From Chloroflexota bacterium (GTDB lineage Bacteria > Chloroflexota > Dehalococcoidia > SZUA-161), in NCBI GenBank assembly GCA_016865955.1, contig VGNW01000143.1:1-6272 (forward strand): a DNA stretch of 6,272 nucleotides, in the 5' to 3' direction. How positions within the stretch are numbered: position 1 is the first letter of the stretch; every line of letters begins with the position of its first letter. The translations under genes were made by a program, and so were the position numbers. Below the pieces are notes generated by a model. It did no database searches and was not told the origin of the DNA. It saw only the letters and a list, made by a program, of their open reading frames with translations. Shown here in pieces: positions 1 through 4,748 of the stretch.

Positions 1-372
1 AAGGAGGTCAACTGGGGACAGATACCTATTGAGACGCTGCTGCGCGGCGCCGAGCATGTGGGGAAACGCACTATTGCATACATGACACTCACCGGCGTTA
101 CCTTCAATGCCGAGGAAGCGAAAGCTGCCGGACTGGTGAACAGGGTGGTTCCTCACGACCAGTTAATGCCGGAGGTTATGAAGCTCGCTGAGGGAATGAA
201 ACAGGGAGCGCCGCTGGCACAGAGGATGATAAAAAGGGTGCTGAATCGAAAGTGCCGTGAGGACTGGGATTGGACATGCCTCATGATGCCGACTATCTTT
301 TCCAGCGAGGATGTTGCTGAGAGCATGAAGGCATTTAAGGAAAAGAGAAAGCCGCAATTTAAGGGCAGATAG
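1..372 (+). CDS. Enoyl-CoA hydratase/isomerase (crotonase) family protein, C-terminal part, cut by window start
   Basis: The reading frame is open from base 1, so 123 residues of the C-terminal half are visible; a GTG at 58 is internal and not the start. Crotonase-fold enzymes act on CoA thioesters in the cytoplasm (hydration, isomerisation, C-C cleavage). Seen: an EVNWG stretch at residues 2-6, whose Glu2 aligns with the second catalytic glutamate (Glu164 of rat mitochondrial enoyl-CoA hydratase), then LTGVTF, an AKAAGLVNRVV segment, and a C-terminal EKRKPQF tail shared with the second crotonase of this window. The usual glycine-rich GxGGTQRL loop is absent and reads IPIETLLRGAEHVG. EVNWG plus TGxTF and AGLVN recalls hydroxycinnamoyl-CoA hydratase-lyases from memory, a weak resemblance. 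The oxyanion-hole half lies outside the window. The mutase gene starts 25 bases after its stop, so the two are probably co-transcribed. Family is sure; reaction unknown. Confidence 0.88.
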   Translation, partial: KEVNWGQIPIETLLRGAEHVGKRTIAYMTLTGVTFNAEEAKAAGLVNRVVPHDQLMPEVMKLAEGMKQGAPLAQRMIKRVLNRKCREDWDWTCLMMPTIFSSEDVAESMKAFKEKRKPQFKGR

Positions 373-382
373 AAATCGGGAG

Positions 383-392
383 AAAGGAGGAG
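383..392 (+). promoter_or_regulatory. Strong Shine-Dalgarno site of the mutase large subunit
   Basis: AAAGGAGGAG is a near-perfect anti-16S match, with 7 bases between GGAGG and the ATG at 398; this fixes the start. The 13 bases at 380-392 recur exactly in front of the small-subunit gene (2124-2136). Confidence 0.85.
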
Positions 393-397
393 TATTC

Positions 398-2101
398 ATG
401 TTCGACGAAAAAACCTTAGCGGAAGCCAAGAAATTTCAGGAGCAGTGGCAGGAGGCTATTACCAAGATATATCAGGGTAAAGACTTCGCAGCCAAGACAA
501 ACTCGGGGATACCGATAAAACCCGTTTACACGCCGCTGGATGTCCAGGACATTGATTACGTCAAAGACATCGCTATGCCCGGGGCTTATCCCTATGTGAG
601 AAGCAATTACCCCATCCATTACCAGTTCCAACCCTGGGTGAACCAGCCGGTGCACGGCTACGGCCTGCCCGAGCACACCAAGGAACGAATGGAAGCCCTG
701 ACCAAGGCGGGAATGGAGGGGTACTTCGGTACACGCAGCTATAACCTGGTGTGGGACTATCCGGGGTATTTCGGCATTGACCCCGATGAGCCGGATGCCG
801 AGGGTTACATAGGGAAAGACGGGGTTTCCTGCAACACGCTCGACGATTTCGACCGCATGGTTGGCGGTCTGGATTTGGCGAAGAGCAACATCATTCTGAT
901 AAACGGCGATACCCTTCCCATGTTTGCGTTATACATTGCCTACGCCGAAGGCAAAGGCGTACCCCGGGGCAATCTGCGCGGTAATACGATGAACTGGGTG
1001 TTCACCGCCTGGTATGCGCCCAACTTCATGTGGGAGACCGAGGACGCGCTGAAGCTGGCTACTGAGAACATACACTTCTGCGTCAAGAATATACCGCGCT
1101 GGAACCACACGAATATACAGGGGCACGCAATATCGGAAACGGGCGCCGATGCTATTCACCAGATGGGCTTCTGCCTCGGTACTGCCCGGTGTGTAGCGGA
1201 TTCCTGCAAAGCCGCAGGGCTCAATCCGGATGATTTCTTGACCGGCATAGGTTTCCAGATAGCGCAGTGCAACGATTTTTTCGAATACATCTGCATGTTC
1301 AGGGCATGGAGAAAGCTCTGGGCTCAGATAACTCGTGAGAGATTCGGGGCAACCAAGCCGGCAGCTATGCATTTGAGAACGCATACCAATACTTCCTGCT
1401 TCGAGCTGGTAAAGCAGCAGCCACTGAACAATATCATCCGCAGCGCCTACCACGCTCTGGGCGCGGCGCTTTCCGGCACTACCGCGATGCAGATACCGGC
1501 TTATGATGAGCCTATCGGCATACCCACAGAGGAGTCTGCTATTCTGACGCTCAGAATTCAGCAGATTCTTGTCCATGAGACAGGCATAACCAAAGTCGGC
1601 GACCCTCTGGCAGGCTCATACTATGTGGAGTGGCTGACCAAGAGGATGGAAGAGGAAGGCAAGAAGATTCTCAAGGAAATCGATGATGCAGGCGGATTTG
1701 TCAAAGCCCACAAGGAGGGCATGCTGGCGAGAGTGCTGAGAAAAGGCTGCGACCAGTGGAGAGAGGAGATCGAGACTAATAAAAGAGTTGTGGTTGGCTG
1801 GAACAAGTATCAGACGGCGGAATCTCTGAAAGTACAGGCATTCAGGCCTGACCCCGAGGTCGCCAGAGTCTCGATAGAGAGAGTGAAAGAATACAAGAAG
1901 CATAGAGACCAGGCGAAGACCGATGCGGCTCTCAACGGCATTGTGGAAGCATGCAAGAAGTTGAAGGCTGGCGAGTACGGCCATGTGATGCCGGCGTGCA
2001 TTGAGGCTGCCAAGGCTCGCGCCACCGCAGGTGAGATTTCCAAAGCATTGCGGAAGGTCATGAGGTGGGGGCCTGAATACAACGTAATGTTGAAATTCTA
2101 G
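398..2101 (+). CDS. Coenzyme-B12-dependent acyl-CoA mutase, large (catalytic) subunit, atypical active site
   Basis: 567 residues, the length of stand-alone large subunits such as those of isobutyryl-CoA and 2-hydroxyisobutyryl-CoA mutases. It covers the methylmalonyl-CoA mutase TIM-barrel domain and lacks a fused B12 domain. Such enzymes use adenosylcobalamin radicals to move a group to the neighbouring carbon of an acyl-CoA. Landmarks: MPGAYPYVRSNYP (60-72), AEGYIGKDGV (134-143), FRAWRKLWAQI (301-311), LRTHTNTS (326-333), QQPLNNIIR (340-348), YDEPIGIPTEE (369-379), GDPLAGSYYVE (401-411) and RVVVGWNKYQT (463-473). Hand alignment to the P. shermanii enzyme puts Val85 at Tyr89, Pro208 at Arg207 and Ala244 at His244, so methylmalonyl-CoA is an unlikely substrate. 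About six residues are inserted near 109-114. The QSLHTN stretch before the conserved YDE reads AMQIPA. The B12-binding subunit gene follows 42 bases later. Mutase family is confident; the substrate is not assignable. A loss of mutase activity with a new role is possible but less likely, given the retained cobalamin subunit. Confidence 0.93.
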   Translation: MFDEKTLAEAKKFQEQWQEAITKIYQGKDFAAKTNSGIPIKPVYTPLDVQDIDYVKDIAMPGAYPYVRSNYPIHYQFQPWVNQPVHGYGLPEHTKERMEALTKAGMEGYFGTRSYNLVWDYPGYFGIDPDEPDAEGYIGKDGVSCNTLDDFDRMVGGLDLAKSNIILINGDTLPMFALYIAYAEGKGVPRGNLRGNTMNWVFTAWYAPNFMWETEDALKLATENIHFCVKNIPRWNHTNIQGHAISETGADAIHQMGFCLGTARCVADSCKAAGLNPDDFLTGIGFQIAQCNDFFEYICMFRAWRKLWAQITRERFGATKPAAMHLRTHTNTSCFELVKQQPLNNIIRSAYHALGAALSGTTAMQIPAYDEPIGIPTEESAILTLRIQQILVHETGITKVGDPLAGSYYVEWLTKRMEEEGKKILKEIDDAGGFVKAHKEGMLARVLRKGCDQWREEIETNKRVVVGWNKYQTAESLKVQAFRPDPEVARVSIERVKEYKKHRDQAKTDAALNGIVEACKKLKAGEYGHVMPACIEAAKARATAGEISKALRKVMRWGPEYNVMLKF

Positions 2102-2126
2102 GTGCCTGACTAAATGAGCAATTGAG

Positions 2127-2136
2127 AAAGGAGGAG
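2127..2136 (+). promoter_or_regulatory. Shine-Dalgarno site that selects a TTG start
   Basis: AAAGGAGGAG with 9 bases between GGAGG and TTG at 2144. The nearby ATG at 2114 is out of frame and hits a stop after two codons, so the TTG start is the supported one. Same extended site as before the large subunit. Confidence 0.8.
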
Positions 2137-2143
2137 CAGGGAA

Positions 2144-2548
2144 TTGTCTAAAAACGGGAGACCGAAGGTTCTGCTGGTGAAGCACTGGATAGATATACAT
2201 GATCGCGGCCTTAGATTGATTGCCTCTCGCTGTAAAGATGCTGGCTTCGAGGTAGTTTACGCCAGCTACAGCCAGCCCGAGGAAGTGGTGAAGATGGCTG
2301 TTCAGGAAGACGTTGACGTCATTGGTATGAGCTTCTTCACCAGCGCTTACGAGGCGCATTTGCCCAAGGTGATGGAAGGGCTTAAGAAGAATCACATGAA
2401 GCACGTCATGGTGGTTCTGGGCGGTGTAATCCCTGACGAAGATTACGACTGGCTCAAGAAACAGGGCGTCAGGGATATCTATGGCGCCGGTTCGGACATA
2501 AACAAGTTTATCGAGCTTGTTAAAGCAGAGGCGCATAAGCATAAATAA
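2144..2548 (+). CDS. Cobalamin (B12)-binding small subunit of acyl-CoA mutase
   Basis: 134 residues forming one Rossmann-like B12-binding domain, the usual size of stand-alone small subunits. The base-off/His-on signature DxHxxG is Asp17-Ile-His19-Asp-Arg-Gly22; His19 should be the lower cobalt ligand. Lys13, Asp17 and His19 keep the spacing of the Lys-Asp-His network of methylmalonyl-CoA mutase. The second motif (SxL) reads Ser63-Phe-Phe65, and the GG motif is Gly93-Gly94 followed by VIPDEDY. The common PGLDGHDRG is altered to HWIDIHDRG, and the usual SGAH after SxL is changed to TSAYEAH. The gene starts with TTG behind a strong ribosome site and follows the large subunit, so the two products surely form one enzyme. 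The tail is short and basic (AEAHKHK). Other corrinoid proteins such as methyltransferase partners are much less likely given the neighbour. Confidence 0.95.
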   Translation: MSKNGRPKVLLVKHWIDIHDRGLRLIASRCKDAGFEVVYASYSQPEEVVKMAVQEDVDVIGMSFFTSAYEAHLPKVMEGLKKNHMKHVMVVLGGVIPDEDYDWLKKQGVRDIYGAGSDINKFIELVKAEAHKHK

Positions 2549-2553
2549 GGGCG

Positions 2554-2574
2554 ATTCAGGCAAGCGAGCCGAAT
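2554..2574 (+). other. Small bulged hairpin in the intercistronic gap
   Basis: ATTC-A-GGC at 2554-2561 pairs with GCCGAAT at 2568-2574, leaving one bulged A and a 6-base loop. There is no following T-run, so it is not a terminator. It sits 7 bases upstream of the next ribosome site and could affect mRNA processing or translation, or be chance. Confidence 0.3.
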
Positions 2575-2581
2575 TGCCAGG

Positions 2582-2587
2582 AAGGAG
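2582..2587 (+). promoter_or_regulatory. Ribosome binding site deciding between two adjacent ATGs
   Basis: AAGGAG lies 3 bases before the ATG at 2591 but 6 bases before the ATG at 2594. The latter spacing is better, so the protein probably begins MAYETILVEK rather than MMAYET. Confidence 0.65.
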
Positions 2588-2593
2588 CGCATG

Positions 2594-3391
2594 ATGGCAT
2601 ACGAAACTATATTAGTAGAGAAGAAGGACAGGGTCTGCAAAATTACATTCAACAGACCGCAGGTATTGAATGCCTTCAACCCGCAGATGTCCGATGAGCT
2701 TAAAGTAGCCGTGAAGGACATCGCTGCCGACAAGAATGTCAGGGTTGTGGTTATCACCGGAGCCGGCGATAGGGCATTTATGGCTGGCGCTGACATCGAC
2801 AAGACGATATTCAGATGGGTGGATATTACCAAGAAGGGCGGCAAGGTCATCGACGACCACAAGGTGTACTTCTCGCCCAACATGCTCGAGGATTTGCCTC
2901 AGCCGGTGATTGCAGCAATCAATGGCTTCGCTTTCGGTATGGGCTGTGAGATTGCTCTGGGCTGCGATATCAGGATAGCCACCGAGACCTCGCAGTTCGG
3001 ACAGCCGGAGATAAAGCTGGGCATCATGTGCGGCGGCGGCGGCAGCGTGAGGCTGACTCGCCTGGTGGGGAGAGGCAAAGCTATGGAAATGTGCCTCACG
3101 GGAGACCCCATCGATGCCAAAGAGGCATACCGCATCGGTCTGGTCAATCAGGTAGTGCCTCCCGCTGAACTGGAGAACGCTGTCAACGCCATGGTGAAGA
3201 GGCTGATGTCCAAGGGTGCCGTAGCTTTAGCCTCCACCAAGAAGAGCATCAATGCAACAGTGGAGATGGGTTTGAAGGCTGCCATAGAGAACGAGGGGCA
3301 CCTCTTCTCCGACATCTTCAAGACCCAGGATGCCGAGGAGGGAGCTAAGGCATTCCTGGAGAAGAGAAAGCCCAACTTCCAGGGCAAATAA
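2594..3391 (+). CDS. Enoyl-CoA hydratase/isomerase (crotonase) family protein, complete
   Basis: 265 residues from the preferred ATG (266 if translation begins at 2591), the normal crotonase length. Expected reaction: syn hydration of a 2-enoyl-CoA to a 3-hydroxyacyl-CoA, or a related crotonase reaction. Numbered from Met at 2594: ITFNRPQVLNAF near 17-28; first oxyanion-hole segment FMAGADI at 62-68; second at GFAFGMGCE (111-119); Glu119 and Glu139 (in FGQPE) correspond to catalytic Glu144 and Glu164 of rat enoyl-CoA hydratase. Both are present, which favours true hydratase activity over an isomerase with one glutamate. A GGGGSVRLTRLVG loop follows at 147-159, with Met-Cys replacing the usual Ile-Pro just before it. 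The C-terminal EKRKPNFQGK matches the EKRKPQFKGR end of the upstream crotonase, so the two are diverged paralogues. It follows the mutase small subunit by about 45 bases and is the last gene of the operon. Substrate unknown. Confidence 0.95.
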   Translation: MAYETILVEKKDRVCKITFNRPQVLNAFNPQMSDELKVAVKDIAADKNVRVVVITGAGDRAFMAGADIDKTIFRWVDITKKGGKVIDDHKVYFSPNMLEDLPQPVIAAINGFAFGMGCEIALGCDIRIATETSQFGQPEIKLGIMCGGGGSVRLTRLVGRGKAMEMCLTGDPIDAKEAYRIGLVNQVVPPAELENAVNAMVKRLMSKGAVALASTKKSINATVEMGLKAAIENEGHLFSDIFKTQDAEEGAKAFLEKRKPNFQGK

Positions 3392-3395
3392 ATCC

Positions 3396-3428
3396 TGCTA
3401 GAGGTAGCATGGAGCATCCGCTCCATGC
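3396..3428 (+). repeat. Overlapping hairpins, first GGAGC/GCTCC inverted repeat
   Basis: GCATGGAGC (3407-3415) and GCTCCATGC (3420-3428) form a perfect 9-bp stem with an ATCC loop, starting 15 bases past the crotonase stop. A competing 5-bp hairpin, TGCTA-GAGG-TAGCA at 3396-3409, overlaps its left arm. No T-run follows. The core TGGAGC-N4-GCTCCA recurs at 3447-3462. Confidence 0.6.
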
Positions 3429-3443
3429 ATGTGTTGAAGAAGT

Positions 3444-3465
3444 GGTTGGAGCAGATGCTCCAACC
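3444..3465 (+). repeat. Second GGAGC/GCTCC inverted repeat hairpin
   Basis: GGTTGGAGC (3444-3452) pairs with GCTCCAACC (3457-3465) around an AGAT loop, a perfect 9-bp stem. It shares the TGGAGC-N4-GCTCCA core with the hairpin 37 bases upstream, while the outer stem sequences differ but stay complementary. A further small hairpin, CTACC-CAT-GGTAG, follows at 3465-3477. Confidence 0.6.
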
Positions 3466-3486
3466 TACCCATGGTAGACGAGACGA

Positions 3487-3531
3487 AAAAGGAGCAGGCT
3501 GGCTTCGCCAGCTTGCTCCTTTTATTTCTTT
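3487..3531. terminator. Bidirectional intrinsic terminator between convergent operons
   Basis: The arms 3487-3503 and 3507-3523 form a 17-bp stem with one G-T wobble (3497/3513) and a TTC loop. On the plus strand the stem runs into TTTTATTTCTTT (3520-3531). On the minus strand the five A's at 3486-3490 give a T-run. It therefore can end both the rightward mutase operon and the leftward dehydrogenase operon. Its outer stem again contains GGAGCA facing TGCTCC, like the two hairpins before it. It starts 95 bases after the crotonase stop and ends 12 bases from the dehydrogenase stop. Confidence 0.9.
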
Positions 3532-3543
3532 CGTGACCTTGGC

Positions 3544-4731
3544 TTATTTCATTCGGGGCAAGCCCAATCCAGCCCAGGCAATTATGTTCCTCTGTATTTC
3601 GTTGGTGCCCATGGAGATATTCCAGACGAAGGACTGCTGATACCATGTCTGGAAGAAACCTTCGAAGGGGCTCCATTTGGACAGCTCGACCTGTCCGTAT
3701 ACTCCAAGGATGTCCAGGGCAGTCATGTTCAAACGAGACCACAGCTCTCCGGCAAAGATTTTCACTGCTGAGGCATCGAAGGCAAGCATCTGGTGCTTGC
3801 TCTGTGCGTCTGCTATGCGATAGGCGAGGGTGCGAGCCGCCATCAGGTCGCAGGCGATTTGAGCAAGCCTGTTGCGGATAATGGGGTTCTTTGCTAACGG
3901 CTGACCTTCCACTTTCGTCTCGTTGCAGTAGCCTATCAGCATTTCAAACTGTTTGTGCATTGCCATAATCGAGTTGAGATTGGAGCGCTCGAACGATGCC
4001 AGAGCCTGAGTCACCTGCCAGCCGTCGCCTTCCTTGCCGACCACATTCTTCACAGGAACGTGAACATCGTCAAGGAAAACCTCGTTGTAGAGGTGACCTC
4101 TGTTCATGTAGTACAGGGGTTTCACTGTGACGCCCGGCGTTTTCATATCGAACAGAATGAAGGTAAGACCTTTCTGCTTGCGGTCGACATTGGTCTGAGT
4201 TCTGACTAGGGCGAAAGCCCAGTGGCCGCGATGCGCCCCGGTACTCCAGGTCTTTTGTCCGTTTATCACGTACTCGTCGCCTTTTCTCACTGCTGTTGTG
4301 GTGAGGCCGGCTAAATCCGAGCCTGCGTTGGGCTCGCTCCACAATTCGCACCACTGTCTTTCTCCGGAGCGTATCGAAGGCAGAAACTCCCTCTTTATCT
4401 CATCGCTGGCTGTTTCGAGGAGCGTGGGGGCGAGCATATCGACGCCGAAGACGTCTACTCCGGGCACATCGTAGTATCCCGTAGCCTCAGCCAGAAAGAC
4501 CTTGTCCATGCGAGTCCCCTGACCGCCGTATTCCTTGGGCCAGCCCAGGCAGAGCCAGCCTCTCTGAGCCATTTTTCTGGCACAGTCAAGGTGATACTGC
4601 CAGCCCTCCTCGGTATCGTAGCGTCCTTCCAGTCCCGTGAAACCTTTCGGCTTATTCTTAGCTAGTTCTTGGCAAACATCGAAGAACTCCTGGCGGAGCT
4701 TGGCCTGCTCATCTGTCAGTTTGAAATTCAT
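3544..4731 (-). CDS. Acyl-CoA dehydrogenase (FAD-dependent)
   Basis: 395 residues, full length for the family. It oxidises an acyl-CoA to the 2,3-enoyl-CoA, passing electrons from FAD to electron-transfer flavoprotein in the cytoplasm. Domains in order: N-terminal helices (about 1-125), with GWLCLGWPKEYGGQG at 58-72; a middle beta domain opening with the WSEPNAGSD signature (131-139); a C-terminal helical FAD domain ending MGTNEIQRNIIAWAGLGLPR (374-393). The medium-chain-type catalytic Glu (YEGT motif) is replaced by Met374. Glu248 in ASFERSN aligns with the alternative catalytic base used by isovaleryl-CoA dehydrogenase (Glu254), so activity is likely retained with that geometry. The ATG has GAGGT at good spacing. 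The gene lies 17 bases after the acyl-CoA synthetase and ends at the shared terminator, so it should act on the acid the synthetase activates. A branched or bulky substrate is plausible but unproven. Confidence 0.95.
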   Translation of the reverse strand: MNFKLTDEQAKLRQEFFDVCQELAKNKPKGFTGLEGRYDTEEGWQYHLDCARKMAQRGWLCLGWPKEYGGQGTRMDKVFLAEATGYYDVPGVDVFGVDMLAPTLLETASDEIKREFLPSIRSGERQWCELWSEPNAGSDLAGLTTTAVRKGDEYVINGQKTWSTGAHRGHWAFALVRTQTNVDRKQKGLTFILFDMKTPGVTVKPLYYMNRGHLYNEVFLDDVHVPVKNVVGKEGDGWQVTQALASFERSNLNSIMAMHKQFEMLIGYCNETKVEGQPLAKNPIIRNRLAQIACDLMAARTLAYRIADAQSKHQMLAFDASAVKIFAGELWSRLNMTALDILGVYGQVELSKWSPFEGFFQTWYQQSFVWNISMGTNEIQRNIIAWAGLGLPRMK

Positions 4732-4736
4732 TTTTA

Positions 4737-4741
4737 ACCTC
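4737..4741 (-). promoter_or_regulatory. Ribosome binding site of the acyl-CoA dehydrogenase
   Basis: GAGGT on the minus strand, 5 bases before the ATG (4731-4729), within the 17-base gap after the synthetase stop. It confirms the start and tight operon coupling. Confidence 0.65.
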
Positions 4742-4748
4742 GATTACC

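Noticed and set aside
1..8. AAGGAGGT at the very start of the window, a perfect Shine-Dalgarno-like string
   Set aside because: It encodes Lys-Glu-Val in the open crotonase frame at the catalytic Glu region. The following GTG at 58 is far too distant and internal, so it is coding coincidence.
58..60. GTG as the start of the first crotonase
   Set aside because: The frame is open upstream to base 1 and the upstream residues match the crotonase family, so this Val is internal.
929..1576. Minus-strand open frame of 215 codons inside the mutase large subunit
   Set aside because: It is antisense to conserved mutase sequence, has no family motif, and is explained by codon bias of the real gene.
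398..2101. Calling the large subunit methylmalonyl-CoA mutase
   Set aside because: The Tyr89/Arg207 carboxylate-binding pair and His244 are not conserved by hand alignment, so only the broad family is claimed.
2114..2122. ATG at 2114 as a short leader peptide before the small subunit
   Set aside because: It encodes only Met-Ser-Asn before a stop and has no Shine-Dalgarno site of its own.
1616..2563. Long minus-strand open frame (315 codons) across the mutase large-subunit end, the gap and the small subunit
   Set aside because: It lies antisense to two well-supported genes with clear family motifs, shows no recognisable domain, and has low-complexity Leu/His/Ser-rich content typical of a shadow frame.
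3425..3881. Two plus-strand open frames (3425-3640 and 3645-3881) in the spacer and over the dehydrogenase end
   Set aside because: The first spans the hairpins and terminator and runs into antisense of the dehydrogenase; the second is wholly antisense to it. Neither has a convincing ribosome site or any domain.
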